A DNA stretch of 64,000 nucleotides from Alloascoidea africana (lineage: Eukaryota; Ascomycota; Alloascoideomycetes; Alloascoideales; Alloascoideaceae). Of this stretch, positions 39,156-50,179 are shown piece after piece (position 1 is the first letter of the stretch; each line of letters opens with the position of its first letter). A model generated the notes under the pieces. That model did not search any database. It worked only from the letters and a program-made list of their open reading frames with translations, and had not been told where the DNA came from. The translations under genes and the position numbers were made by a program. The stretch is taken from contig JAKTTT010000071.1 in the NCBI GenBank assembly GCA_030581615.1, forward strand, positions 39,051-103,050. The letters are read 5' to 3'.

Positions 39156-41079
39156 TCTTTAACCAAAAGGGAATAACTAGGAAAACCCTGGGGGAAAAAA
39201 AATAACCGCAACTACCGGAAAAAAAAAATAGCTTGATGTGCAGATAAAGGTATATATTTTAGACTGGGAAATGGTTAAAGTGGAAAGCAAAATGCTGAAA
39301 ATGGTGGTGTTTTTACTTTTTCCGGGTCAGAAGCAGGGAGCTTTACTTTAGCTTGTAGACAAAGAAGGGCCAAAAACCGGTGTTAACGCGTGGTCAATTG
39401 GGACGGGTGATTTTGTGAACGGTCCGGATCTAGGCTGGTCTGCTGTGAAAAGAAGCGAGACTTGACAGAAAGAGCTTCACTAGGAAGGGACAAAACTAAT
39501 GGATATAGGAGGAGATGATGGAGCAAGGAGAGAAAGGAGGCCAGGAGGTGAGGCTAGAGCCGAAACACCCAATCATACAAGGTTTGTTGGATCTGGGACT
39601 AAAGACGGGATGCTTGTTTGAGAAGCTACTTGTTCTGGCACGGGAAGACAGGCCGATGGCTCTGTTGGATAATGGCATACAGGGCCTCCAAAGACTGCGG
39701 TCGCCCCTGGATCGGGATCAGGAACACGGACTGCATGGGAAGACGCCTGTGGCGGAGGAGACCCCTTTGTCCTGATGGCTTGATCTCTCGAAAGGAAGCG
39801 AGCCCCGTCCCGCTGAAACCCAGCAATGGGAAACGCCATTGTAAAACAGTACATTGTTTCAAAATTGGGTCTGATTTATTTGTTTGTTTGCTCCTTTACT
39901 TGGCTGATGATGGCGATGGGAGCAGCTTTGTGTCTCCTTTAACACCACGTACTTTTGTCCTGGCGAGATGCAACAAAAGAAAGGATTTTTGAAAAACAGC
40001 CACATGGACAAACAGGGAAACCGGTAATGAGATTCCAGGGCATCCTTTCTAAGATTAAATGGTTTTGATACTTAAAAAGACTTGAAATTTCACCAACTGT
40101 TTCCTGTCCATTTGACGCTCAACCAGGGGACCCTTAAATCTCAGTGTATTCTTCTCAGGTTACTGTTCTAAGTCCCTGATCCATAGTACAAAACATTTCT
40201 ATCCAGATAATTATGTTGTAGATGCCAGTATGAAACCAATTGCTTAAAATTTGGTATTATCTTCTAGAACACCACCTGTATCTTGTTCTTCACATGTTCT
40301 ATGTAATTGAGCCATTCATGATTAAACTTTCCCTATGCATAGACGAATTGAAGAAGAAACGAGAATGGGATCAGGGATGACCCTTTATTGATTATCACAA
40401 AAACGCAATCCAAAAGATGTTTGAATAAAAGCAAAAGTTTGGAACATTGGGCAGTTCCTCCGTTCAAAAATCATGTTGATAGAGACTATTAATATTATTC
40501 CGGATACTGACGGAGAAGAAAAATTCGAAAAATGCAATGTCCTGTGACATTTTCTTTTTTGTTTTATGGTCAAAACCCATTCCGTATACTGCCTTCTCAT
40601 CAGGTCCTTAACATAATTGTGGTCTTAAATGCGATGAGTTTACGATAGACAAGGTCTCTGGACGGAAACGACACGAAACGAAACGTATCTGCGTTTCCAT
40701 AGTGAAAAAAAGCAGTGCATTTTCATCAATCATTGCAACTATAACCTTCTCGCGTGGCAGTACGCTAATCCGACATGGGCATGATTTGAAATCCACGACA
40801 AAAAGCCATCAGCATTAGCGCTCTCCGGGCCCAAAACGGAAACAGAGAGATCCAGGAGAGCCGGAAATGAGGTCACCGCGTAATATTAAGCTTTAATTAA
40901 TTAGGGCGGAGGGTGTTTGGAGGGAGCTGCGAAAGGCTGATTGTGCGAAAAAAGTGTGGACAAAAACAAAAAACAAAAACAGAATCATGAAGACGGAACC
41001 ACACCACACGTAGCGGTTCTCGGCGCAAAGGGTACGCGAAAACGATACTGGCTGTGGACATTCTGTGACGATCGTAGTC
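39156..41079. other. long divergent intergenic region BEM3 / NDE1
   Basis: 1.92 kb between diverging genes. A stretch at about 39500-39855 looks richer in GC than its surroundings and is open in several frames, without recognisable protein sequence. A non-coding RNA there is possible but I find no consensus box of RNase P, MRP, SRP or a spliceosomal snRNA. Confidence 0.45.
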
Positions 41080-43352
41080 ATGGCCACTGCAGTTTCGTCC
41101 GGAGTTGGCAGCGACGAAGGTCCAGGCTGGAGTCCCATCTCAAGGACACCAAGTCCCTCCAATTCATTCGACTCGCTGGAGCACACCTTGGATGCACAAT
41201 CTCGATATGAACAGGCAATTAAACAAATCGCACAGCTGGAATCCGAGCTTTCAGAATTTCAGTTTTCTTCTAGAGAGCTTGAACAGGAACTGGAGACGGA
41301 ACTTTTCGACTCGGAGAGTCGGTACCAGTTACTGGAGACAAAATGGAAGAACGCGGTTAAAGAAGGCGACGATTGGAAAGCATGCTACATTTCACTAGTT
41401 TTGTTTGAAACCAACTATTTTCTAACTCGAGTGTATAGGGGAAATTTGTAAAAATACAACAAGAAGTAACCCAGCAGGAACTTTCCTCGCAACTGGAAAT
41501 CAAAAAACTGAAAGAGTCGCTTAATCTGGCGAATGCAAAGTTGAGAGATGTGGAAATCACAAACGACGATCTGGAACAACACGAACGGTACGTACAGAAT
41601 GTATTTTTACAAGCCACTATATTAGGATATTATTTGGTTTTAACACTTGGATCCAGGATTTCTCAGTCTACGCTTCAAGATCTAGAAAAAAAATACAATT
41701 CAGCTTTGGAGGAGCTAACCCTCTCTGAATCCGAAATAATTTCGAAAAATCGCGAGATTGAAGAACACACGGCTACAATACAGAGACTTCGAGATGAATT
41801 ACGAGATACAACAGAAGAGTTGGAGATAACGAGATCAAGACTGGTCAAGAGTGAAGATGAACGACTGAAAATCATTGATGAGTTTTCACATAAACGAGAA
41901 AAGAGGATGATGGAGAAATCCACTCGGTCTAGAAGTGGTTCACCACTCAAGGAAGAGGTTAAAAGAAACCCACAATCAAATAGAGGCTATCAGTCTCAAT
42001 CAGGACAACGGCAATTCCCTCGTCCAACGGGTATTCGAATGCCTACTTCCAACAGTATGATTGCACTACATGGGATCATTGCTCAGGCAAAGGACATGGA
42101 GATGCGAATGGGCAACATTCGGTCTTCGTTGAATGCTGTAGAACACAAAAAGCATGGAGACACGGAAGTTCGTAGACGACAAATGAACCACGAAAGCGTG
42201 TTGAGGATTTTGAGTGGTTCCGGTAAAGGAGAGATTAATCGCAGAAGTAGTACAGGAGGAGTCGCAACGCCTTCTTCAACTATCCACAGCTCTGCCAAAA
42301 CTGGTGGTGGTTCACCTCTTTCTACGAAAAGAATATCATCTTCATCAAGAATCCCATCAAAGACTCCTTGGACTCTTTCTGTTCCACCGCCGCCATTGGC
42401 ACCTCAGACTCACTCTGGTGAAAATCTGTTGGAGATGCGTACTTCTTTGAATACACATAAACTCTCCGTTAGGCCCAAATTGGGCACGATCGAGGGTTCA
42501 CCAGCAGCAATTGGCGGATTAAACACTGTGGTTCCGACTGAAAAGGGAAGTCGTAGGCTTTCTAATTCGGACTATAATTACTATCCTGATACCTCACCTT
42601 CACTTCGAAGAACTCTCAAGTCGCAAAACAAACAGGGGAGAAGAAATTCTATCCCGAAAACATCCTCAATTCTGAATGTCAGTGGGTTTGGTTCATCTTC
42701 TACATCTCCATCATCTAACCATTCACTATCCTCCACAAACACTTCAAACTCGGCTTTTCAAGAATTTAACGATGTGTATTCTTCAAAACCTGGTGCAACG
42801 TCAGCATCAGGAGCTTCATCATCTTCCCCGAATCTTTCCCATCCGCCACCACATCTAAATCTTCATTCTTTGACATTTTCTAAACCCCCCATATCGATAC
42901 CATATACATCAACAGTCAGCGGTCGACGTCCTAGTAGCGTTGATGGATCCCAAACCCATAATCCTAAAAGATCTTCAGCTGATCTATCCGCAAGGAAGTT
43001 GATGACACCTTCTGGAATACCCAAACTTCAATTTCGAATCAATGCGAAAGATAAGAGCGTTTCTCATCAGGACTCAAGTTTTGAATTTTCTCTAACAGAT
43101 CATTATCATTCAAATAACAGTGAAACCAACACAACAAGCCCAAATCATCAATCAAGTCCAAGTCCAAGTTCAGGTTCCAGTCCTAGTCCTAGTCCGAAAA
43201 CTAAAAGCTCGACTTTTGGAGCTTTTGGAGGTGCCCGAAATTTTTTCAAAGCGAGGCCTTCAAAGTTTAAACATAAGCATGCTTTTTCTGAATCGAACGT
43301 TTCTCCCACTCACACATCAACATCATCGTCCTCTTCTCCTTTCATCCAGTGA
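41080..43352 (+). CDS. NDL1: NUDE/NDE1 homologue, dynein-pathway coiled-coil protein
   Basis: NudE-family protein; these bind Lis1/NudF and dynein in nuclear migration. Exons 41080-41379, 41439-41587 and 41657-43352 give 714 residues. Spliced, the coiled coil reads SSRELEQELE..DDWK-GKFVKIQQEVTQQ..KLRDVEITNDDLEQHER-ISQSTLQDLEKKYNSALEE..IQRLRDELRD, closely following fungal NudE. The long Ser/Pro-rich C-terminal half is variable in this family; S. cerevisiae Ndl1 is much shorter. Intron 1 (41380-41438) begins GCATGC, a GC-AG intron. Intron 2 (41588-41656, GTACGT) is 69 nt, a multiple of three without a stop, so retention would insert 23 residues in the coiled coil. KIP2 in the same window acts in the same pathway. 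Confidence 0.87.
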
Positions 43353-44291
43353 TGAAAATATGAACATTTTGTAGTTAAGAATAAGAACTTTTTTTGGATT
43401 TGTGTGTGTTCTTTTTTTTGGATTGCTATTTGATTTTATTTTATTTTTGAATTGTTTTCTGATATATATCACATTCATATTTTTTAGACCAAACAGCATT
43501 AGTAGTAGAATAGAATAAACGAGAAAAAGAGAGCATACACCAGGAACTTCAAAATTTAAAACGAACATGTGACACTTCTAATGATCTTTTCTTTCAATTA
43601 CAGTATGTGTGTCACACACAGGCCCCACGAAATGTCTGTCGACCTTAACTGAGCTAAGAAGACTTTTCGAAGGACGGCTTAGCAATAGCATTATATATGA
43701 AGACCTCCATATCCCCCTTTACTTAGAGAAGCAGTTCAATAAGGATTTCTATACTTTGATTGTGATATTGGCGAAGACATTTTCTACTGTTTTTGATAGT
43801 GGAATTAAAATCTCCATTATTTCTAAAGTTAAATATATATCGGTTATACTCTATTAACAATAAAGTACATAAGTTTTTTTGTTTTTTTTCTTTAAAAATT
43901 GTACTTTTCTTAAAACGTGTTCTCATTTAATGATTTCTTTTAGAGCATCAAAAAGATCAAAAAAAAGGGGGTAATAAAAGAGGAATCTTATTCGTCACAA
44001 GTGAAAAACAGAACAAAGGTTTAATCAATTGGATTGAACAAATGTTACAAATAAAATAGGGAGAAGTCATGTCAAAACAAAATATAAAAAGAGACATCTC
44101 TAGGAACTATGCTCCGTTACTGAATATATTCGTTAAGACAAGAAAAAAAAAAAAAAATAGAAGAGTAAAAAAGGAAATAAAAATCATCAAAAAGGATTTA
44201 TTTTTTTTATGAATTTCTTCCCCAAAACAAAAATTCAAGATTTTGTTAAAAAAGTAAAGGTCGTTAACCAGTCACAATAACGTATCCATAA
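43353..44291. other. convergent 3' region NDE1 / GATA factor
   Basis: AT-rich DNA with A and T homopolymer runs. An 82-codon open frame at 43609-43857 has ordinary composition and no recognisable feature, so I do not call it. Confidence 0.5.
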
Positions 44292-46655
44292 TCAGGCAAA
44301 TCGTCCTCTTTTAGAAGAAGGATTTCTTTCCAATTCCATTCTTTCTTTCTCCTTGAGTAATCTATTTTTAACAGATGCAAGAGTTTCATGCCCACCAACA
44401 CTACTTCGCCGTCGTCTTTTGATAGTGGGGATAGTCATAGATGCTGGTGGTTTTGTACCTTGCTCACCACCAGCGTTACAAGCTTCGTTCTTGATTTCTG
44501 TATCTGTGTTTCCATTAGTGTTGTTGTTATCGACTAATATCCTTGCTTGTCTTGCTGTTGTTGCCAATGGCAAAGGAGACTTTGACTGTCTTTGTGGCAT
44601 TGCCCATAGAGCATCCGCATCAGGAATTGAAATATTCAACTCTTGCAATTTTTTACGAAGAAAGTTTGTACGTTCTCTAGATGCCAATTCCATAGCCTCC
44701 AATTCTGTAATTTTTGTCTTGTAAAGATCATTTACAAGTTCCAATTCCGAAACACGAGTCTTTAACATTTGAATTTCTTCCAAATCCGAAACTGTTCTAC
44801 TCGTGATTGGTCGTTCTGGAATCGATAGCGCGGAGACCGAGGGTGATGACGTAGCAGCAGCAGAAGTTGTGGGCAACAGCGGTGGCAGTTGATTTAACAA
44901 TGAAGAAGGACCTGAAACTGTGCGGTTAGTCTCATTAGGAGATCCCAAACTTGAACCCGAAGCTGCAACAGGACCAGGCTTTGGCAGGACTGGGGGCAAG
45001 GATGGTCCATTTAGGCTAAAAGCAGAAGGGATCGATGTTGGCGCAGAGGTTACCGAAGACGCTGAATGGGAGAGTGAAAACTGGGGGCCAAAACTGGGGG
45101 ATGAGGCAATTGGATGCAGGGACGAAGGGTCACGAAGCGCACTCGATATAGAAGATGGTAAAGCCAGCGGCTTTGTGGTCATAGCTGGAAGTTGCAATCC
45201 AGGAGGTTCATCTTTTGGTGGAACTAGCTGCTGCTGCTGCTGCTGTTGCTGCTGTTGCTGCTGTTGCTGCTGTTGTTGTCGTAATGGAGTGACTCCATGA
45301 GGCTGCTGCCTCGTATCACTATTCTGCTGCTGGTACTTCAAGTAAGGAGAAGAAGGCTGTTGCTGGTCGAGAGAATGCAATTGATCCAACGCCGGTGGGA
45401 TTCCTCGATTCGTCAGAGGATGGGGAGGAATATTGATAGTTTTAACAGCGGCTGAACTGGTACTACTCAGCAGTAGCGGGCTTGTTATGCTGTTGAGCAC
45501 AGGAGACTGGAAAGTAGCCGTGTTTGGGGCTGTATGGGAGCCTGGAATGGAGGTGGCATGATGATGATGGCAGTGGAGGCCATCTAGCGCAGATCCAGTC
45601 CCAAGAAGTAGGGGCGTGGGAAACGTGTTGTTGACGGCCCAGCTGAGAGCCGAGAGGCTTGTGTTTTGCTGGGAGTCCTTGTGGTCGTGTGACGAATTTT
45701 GCTGTTGCTGTTGGAGGTGCTGTTTTGGAGGTTGAAGTTGTTGATCCGAGGCCGGGGACAAGGACTGGGAAGATAGGGGTTCTTTTTTCAGACTGGAGGA
45801 TGGCGCAAGAGCGAGAGGCGTATCAGGCTGGGGTCCATCTTTCATAGCATTTGTAGTCTGTTGATTTTGCTGCTGGTGGGCTTGATTTGTTCGTTTTCTT
45901 CTTTTTTTCTTGTCCTTTTGGTCCGTTTGAGGGAGGTGTGCTCCTCCTGGTCCTGGTCCTGGTCCTGACTGGGCTGATCGAGACCCAGTTGCACCACCAC
46001 TTCCATTTTTGGGATGCTTTACACGATTTCTCGATTTTATAACGTCTGTTTTCAGACTTATTGGACGGGCCCGGCCGTGAAGTTTGAGAAATAGACCACA
46101 GGCATTACACAATACGTTGCCATGTTCATCTCTCCTCCAAAGTGGTGTTGTGGACGTATTACAGTTTTTGCAGATCGGGGGATCGGAGTCGGCAGTTTCG
46201 AGTTTTGTATTTCGAGTGGTTGCATCACTGGACTGGACGCTCGGCGTGCTCGTCGAGGCCGGGATCGAAGTCGAGCTGGAGCTCGTCGACGCTGGGGCTG
46301 GGGCTGGGGCTGGCGTTGGGGCTGATACTGGGGCCGAAGCTGAACCTGGCGGTGGAGCCTGGCCAGAAACCGGCTGGGCGAGGTTGATGGGCTTGAAATG
46401 GGACTGCTGGGGGACAGCCTGTCGCAGGGGAAGCTGCTGGTGCTGCTGTTGGTGATTCGTACTCCCTGACTGGATGTGGCTCTGAGAGGCTGGGTCGTCC
46501 TTCCTGGGCAGAATGGAATTGTACTGGTGTGGCTGGGGCGATCGGTGCAGTTGGGCCTGTGTCTGGGGCGTGGCCGGGGACGCCGACTTGGACGCCGGCT
46601 TGCTGGACGAGGCCCGTTCGTTTCGCTGGGGGCTGTTGGGGGCCATTGGGACCAT
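44292..46655 (-). CDS. GZF3: GATA zinc-finger factor, DAL80/GZF3 type
   Basis: Nitrogen-catabolite-repression transcription factor binding GATAAG sites. One class IV zinc finger begins at about residue 162: [18 protein letters not shown] followed by [12 protein letters not shown] (C-x2-C-x17-C-x2-C), then [15 protein letters not shown]. The PISLKTD..KSRNR tail is typical of Dal80, Gzf3 and Gat1. A C-terminal leucine-zipper-like coiled coil ([21 protein letters not shown]) matches the Dal80/Gzf3 dimerisation region, so a repressor is more likely than an activator. Middle parts are Gln/Pro/Ser-rich with a 17-Gln run. The frame continues upstream to 47081, but ATG 46655 is preferred because the upstream part overlaps RVS167 exon 1 and a GATA-site promoter. 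Length is 787 residues. Confidence 0.87.
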   Translation of the reverse strand: MVPMAPNSPQRNERASSSKPASKSASPATPQTQAQLHRSPQPHQYNSILPRKDDPASQSHIQSGSTNHQQQHQQLPLRQAVPQQSHFKPINLAQPVSGQAPPPGSASAPVSAPTPAPAPAPASTSSSSTSIPASTSTPSVQSSDATTRNTKLETADSDPPICKNCNTSTTPLWRRDEHGNVLCNACGLFLKLHGRARPISLKTDVIKSRNRVKHPKNGSGGATGSRSAQSGPGPGPGGAHLPQTDQKDKKKRRKRTNQAHQQQNQQTTNAMKDGPQPDTPLALAPSSSLKKEPLSSQSLSPASDQQLQPPKQHLQQQQQNSSHDHKDSQQNTSLSALSWAVNNTFPTPLLLGTGSALDGLHCHHHHATSIPGSHTAPNTATFQSPVLNSITSPLLLSSTSSAAVKTINIPPHPLTNRGIPPALDQLHSLDQQQPSSPYLKYQQQNSDTRQQPHGVTPLRQQQQQQQQQQQQQQQQQLVPPKDEPPGLQLPAMTTKPLALPSSISSALRDPSSLHPIASSPSFGPQFSLSHSASSVTSAPTSIPSAFSLNGPSLPPVLPKPGPVAASGSSLGSPNETNRTVSGPSSLLNQLPPLLPTTSAAATSSPSVSALSIPERPITSRTVSDLEEIQMLKTRVSELELVNDLYKTKITELEAMELASRERTNFLRKKLQELNISIPDADALWAMPQRQSKSPLPLATTARQARILVDNNNTNGNTDTEIKNEACNAGGEQGTKPPASMTIPTIKRRRRSSVGGHETLASVKNRLLKEKERMELERNPSSKRGRFA
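45228..45278 (-). repeat. polyglutamine tract (17 Gln, mixed CAG/CAA)
   Basis: Seventeen consecutive Gln codons in the GATA-factor gene, in the pattern of CAG pairs broken by CAA, followed on the far side by six CAG. Interruptions usually stabilise such tracts. Confidence 0.9.
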
Positions 46656-46745
46656 CGGGAGCGGTGCTGGCGGAGGCTGGGAGGGCAGGAGCAGCTCGAA
46701 CGACTCGCAAGAAGCTGGGGCCGGATGAAAAATTTTGGCAGGCGA

Positions 46746-46781
46746 GATAAGCGCCCAAGCGATAAAGCGCCCAGCGATAAG
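46746..46781 (+). promoter_or_regulatory. array of three GATA sites at exact 15-bp spacing
   Basis: GATAAG at 46746, GATAAA at 46761 and GATAAG at 46776, each embedded in a similar 15-bp unit of the form GATAAGCGCCCAAGC. They lie about 90-125 bp upstream of the GATA-factor ATG. Fungal Dal80/Gzf3 genes are often under GATA-site control, so autoregulation or cross-regulation is likely. Confidence 0.7.
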
Positions 46782-46812
46782 CGCCGAGCTCCGCGGGTGC
46801 ACGGGTGCACGA

Positions 46813-46836
46813 GCACGGGCACGGGCACGGGCACGG
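46813..46836. repeat. tandem hexamer (GCACGG)4
   Basis: Four perfect GCACGG units, extended on both sides by degenerate GGTGCACG and GGTGTGCG copies (about 46794-46844), inside the bidirectional promoter. Confidence 0.8.
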
Positions 46837-46955
46837 GTGTGCGGGTGTTTGCGTCTCTGTTGCTGCTGTTGCGGGAAAGACGGACACCCGTACATATACG
46901 ACGAACCTCCTCCACAGCACACAGCACACCCGCGAGGACCAGGCATCCAGGCACC

Positions 46956-48472
46956 ATGAGCTTCAAGGGCTTCAGGAAAACGGTCGTGAGGGTATGAGTC
47001 TGTTGCATGCTGTTGATATATGTATCGAGCTGACCTGTTTTGATGTTTTTCTTTGTCTAGGCCCCCCAGAGCTTCCGCCAAAAGTTCAATATGGTAGGTA
47101 CTAAAGAATCTTTTTTGGTCCTTCTCGGATCGGAATCCCGGGTTTCGATTTCACCGATACTTACTCGCTATGGGGTGTAATCTAGGGACAAACAACAAAT
47201 GATGCCATCTATACAGATGCCGAGCGGCGTTTCAAAGAGCTGGAAACGGAAACCAAGAAATTGCATGTGGAGGCGAAAAAGTACTTTGACTCGATAAACG
47301 GCATGCTCCAACATCAAATCGAGTTTTCAAGGGCAATTGAAGAGATTTACAAACCCATTTCCGGTCGTATGTCTGACCCCAACTCGCTAAAACCTGAGGG
47401 CAATCCTGAGGGAATTGAAGCCTGTGAGCAATACAGAGACATTGTGAGTGATTTGCAAAAATCTCTTGCTCCCGAGCTTGAACTCGTGGAAACTCGTATA
47501 ATTGGTCCCTCCCAGGAACTTCTCACAATCATCAACAGCATTCGGAAAATGGCTGTTAAAAGAGGTCATAAACAATTGGATTTGGACAGACATTCAAACA
47601 ACGTTACGAAAATTGAAAATAAAAAGGAAAAGACAATGAAAGATGAGGAACGTCTTTACAAAGCTCAGGCAGATCTGGAAATCGCACAAGAAGAGTACAA
47701 TTACTATAACGATATGCTCAAGGCCGATTTGCCACAACTGTTCCAGCTGGAATCCCAGTTTATTCGCCCGCTCTTCATTAGTTTCTACTACATGCAGTTG
47801 AACGTTTACTATATGCTCTACAACCGATACCAGGAGCTCAAAATCGCCTACTTCAACCTGGACGGCGACATTATAGAGACTTTTGCTGCAAAACGTGGCG
47901 ACATCCAGGAACAGGCAGACGCTATTGGCATCTGCCATTTCAAAGTTGGTCACGCAAAGGCTAAACTCGAGGCAACGAGAAGGAGATACGGGAAGGATAA
48001 GGAGGCGCAGGCCTCTGCCTCTGCCTCTCCCACCACAGCCACAATGGCTCCTCCAGCCTACTCGCCTGTAGCGCAGCAGCCTTCCACTTTTGCCTCTGCC
48101 ACGCCCACCTATGGCGACCAGCCCTACTACGCTCCACAGCAGCAGCAGCCTCCGGTATATGGCCAGCAGCCTTCCTACGGGTCTCCTGTCGCGGCAGCGT
48201 TGGCTCCGATAGGTACACCGACCCAGGCTCAGGTCCCAGCTCCAGCTGCTGCTCCAGCTCCAGCTCTCGCGGTTGGCACATATCCTGCAGAGAAAGTGGA
48301 GCGATGCACAGCACTTTATGACTACGTTGCCCAGACTCAAGGTGATTTGAGTTTTAGAGCAGGTGAAGTCATTGAGATTGTTCAGAGAACCGCTGATGCA
48401 AATGGATGGTGGACTGGCCGTTTGAACGGCGTAACCGGTGTCTTCCCAGGAAATTATGTCCAGCTTCTGTGA
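46956..48472 (+). CDS. RVS167: RVS167, BAR-SH3 amphiphysin homologue
   Basis: Membrane-bending protein of endocytic scission that pairs with Rvs161 at actin patches. Exons 46956-46991, 47061-47093 and 47186-48472 give 451 residues. The product begins [23 protein letters not shown], matching the family exactly where exons join. The BAR domain spans about residues 25-250 ([14 protein letters not shown].., [49 protein letters not shown]). A Gly/Pro/Ala/Gln-rich linker follows. The C-terminal SH3 domain reads [50 protein letters not shown]. Two very short first exons are a trap for gene callers. It shares its promoter with the GATA factor. Confidence 0.95.
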
Positions 48473-49225
48473 TACTCAAAGTACCCACTTACTCATTTTT
48501 TGTTTGTTTGTTTTACCTTTTTCGTCAAGACTCTACGTTCTTATTTTGTTCTTAAAAAGAAACCCACAATTCTTATTAGTTTGATTTGAAAATACAACCT
48601 ATTTTTTTTCTTTTGACATTCCAGTTATACTCCACGGCAAACTAAACATTCTGCCTAGACCAAGAAGGTACAGGAAATATCCCTGTTGTTAATCAAAACT
48701 TTGAATAACCAATAGTTTACACTAGTTACACCATTTTAACGACCTAAACAGGTTGACCTTATTTCCTCACGGATTAAGATATAAAAAAGGTGAAAACTAA
48801 GAATCATGGATTAAAGAGTATATGCGAATGGTTAGAAAGAAAAAAGCATATCATAATAATAGTAATAATAATGTACCGTACTAAATCAATCGAATACTCA
48901 TATAAAAGGAGAGAGGAGAGGATTCGTATAAAATGCTATTGAAAACAGAGTCACAGATAAACAAATCAAATAAAGAACCGAAAACACAAAAGGATGAAAT
49001 GGGTACAGCAGCAAGCAAGAAAAAAAAAAAGAAATCAGGATGGTTTTATGAGACCGGAACTGTAACGATCATATAACAACGTCATTAAAAAAAAGAATAA
49101 TCTCCTTTTCTTGTCACACATCTTGCCTGCTTGATCTTCTCCCCATTACAATTATTGTCGATTTGTCAATACATTATTAACCTTCTCATTTCTCATTTTC
49201 AGTGTGTTTCTCAAAGTAGATGGCA
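48473..49225. other. convergent 3' region RVS167 / WHI2
   Basis: AT-rich DNA with A runs. No supported gene. Confidence 0.5.
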
Positions 49226-50179
49226 TCATCGAACTCCAATAACAGATAATTCTAAAGTCCAAACTCGTCGAATATGGACTTTAACCTTTTCATTCCCCAT
49301 TTCCACTACTTGATTAGACCACCAACATTTTCTTGCCGGTTTCCTCCAAAACAAGAGCAATTTATGGGAAATACCAGGAATATTCGTTTCTGCCAGTTCT
49401 GTTTGTAATGGAACAAGACTTAGACTACTAATCACAGTCTTGTCAGTTTCACAATGTCTAACCCCCCATGTTCCTTTCAGATCAAATCCAGCGGCACGAA
49501 GCATATCAACAAGGTGTTGCTCCGCGGGTCCCATTTTCTTGTTCTTTTTGTTACTGTTTGTCCCCTCAGGTTCATGGTTTAACCCATCAAATATACCATT
49601 TTGTTTCTCCAGTAGCTGTCCAACCTCACGTTTAACCGCCCTCATTTCTTCAAGTGCCATTTCAGCATGTGGTGAAATCACATAGTAATCCAAATCCTCC
49701 CTCAGAACAACAATAGCAGGTTTATAGCTTAATACATTGATACCATTTTCCTCACCATACACATCATAACCTCCTTCAAACATGCTTTCCTCCTGTTGTT
49801 GCTGTTCCATACTTATGGCTTTCTCTTCCAAACTTCGGAAATTCTTGAGCACGTACTCCACAAAATCAGGGTCAAAATTCACAAAAGCAACATCATCCTC
49901 TGTCAAATTCGTAATAACATTTCCATAAATATCAACAAAAACACCTTGGGGGAAAAGACAAAGTAAAATACTTTCCGGCAGAGACATTAACTCTTCCCTT
50001 GTTATTGTAAATGGAACTCCTCGAACATCAAGATGGATCAAATTGACATAGTTATAAGCAACACCATATTCTCCTTGCGTTTCATCTAACTGCTCCTGAT
50101 GTTGACCATTCTGTGATTGAAATTGTGCTTGGCCCTGTTGTGGAACCTGTGTAATGATATCCGACGTGTTTATCGACAT
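49226..50179 (-). CDS. WHI2: WHI2-like BTB-domain stress-response protein
   Basis: Whi2 is a negative regulator of amino-acid signalling and a general-stress and mitophagy factor that works with Psr1/Psr2 phosphatases. The 317-residue protein has a Gln-rich N-terminus, then a BTB/POZ (KCTD-like) domain: LIHLDVRGVPFTITREELMSLPESILLCLFP, DFDPDFVEYVLKNF, VVLREDLDYYVISP. The C-terminal part, EQHLVDMLRAAGFDLKGTWGVR, TVISSLSLVPL, LLLFWRKPARKCWW and VHIRRVWTLELSVIGV, is the conserved Whi2-family region. A polar linker (EGTNSNKKNKK) separates the two parts. It is shorter than S. cerevisiae Whi2 at the N-terminus. A PSR1/2 homologue is encoded at 4404-5552. Confidence 0.83.
   Translation of the reverse strand: MSINTSDIITQVPQQGQAQFQSQNGQHQEQLDETQGEYGVAYNYVNLIHLDVRGVPFTITREELMSLPESILLCLFPQGVFVDIYGNVITNLTEDDVAFVNFDPDFVEYVLKNFRSLEEKAISMEQQQQEESMFEGGYDVYGEENGINVLSYKPAIVVLREDLDYYVISPHAEMALEEMRAVKREVGQLLEKQNGIFDGLNHEPEGTNSNKKNKKMGPAEQHLVDMLRAAGFDLKGTWGVRHCETDKTVISSLSLVPLQTELAETNIPGISHKLLLFWRKPARKCWWSNQVVEMGNEKVKVHIRRVWTLELSVIGVR

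Larger units (their letters stand above)
46656..46955. promoter_or_regulatory. 300-bp bidirectional promoter, GATA factor / RVS167
   Basis: Separates the two diverging ATGs. It contains a three-copy GATA-site array (46746-46781), GCACGG hexamer repeats (46813-46836) and a GC-rich stretch between. No other gene fits. Confidence 0.7.

Noticed and set aside
39500-39855. RNase P, MRP or SRP RNA in the BEM3/NDE1 intergenic region
   Set aside because: No consensus box could be matched with confidence. Kept only as a low-interest finding.
43609-43857. 82-codon open frame
   Set aside because: No recognisable motif, lies in AT-rich 3' DNA between convergent genes, and has no sign of conservation that I can judge.
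46656-47081. N-terminal extension of the GATA factor
   Set aside because: Overlaps RVS167 exons 1 and 2 on the other strand and a GATA-site array with GC repeats. An open frame here is a by-product of GC-rich repeats.
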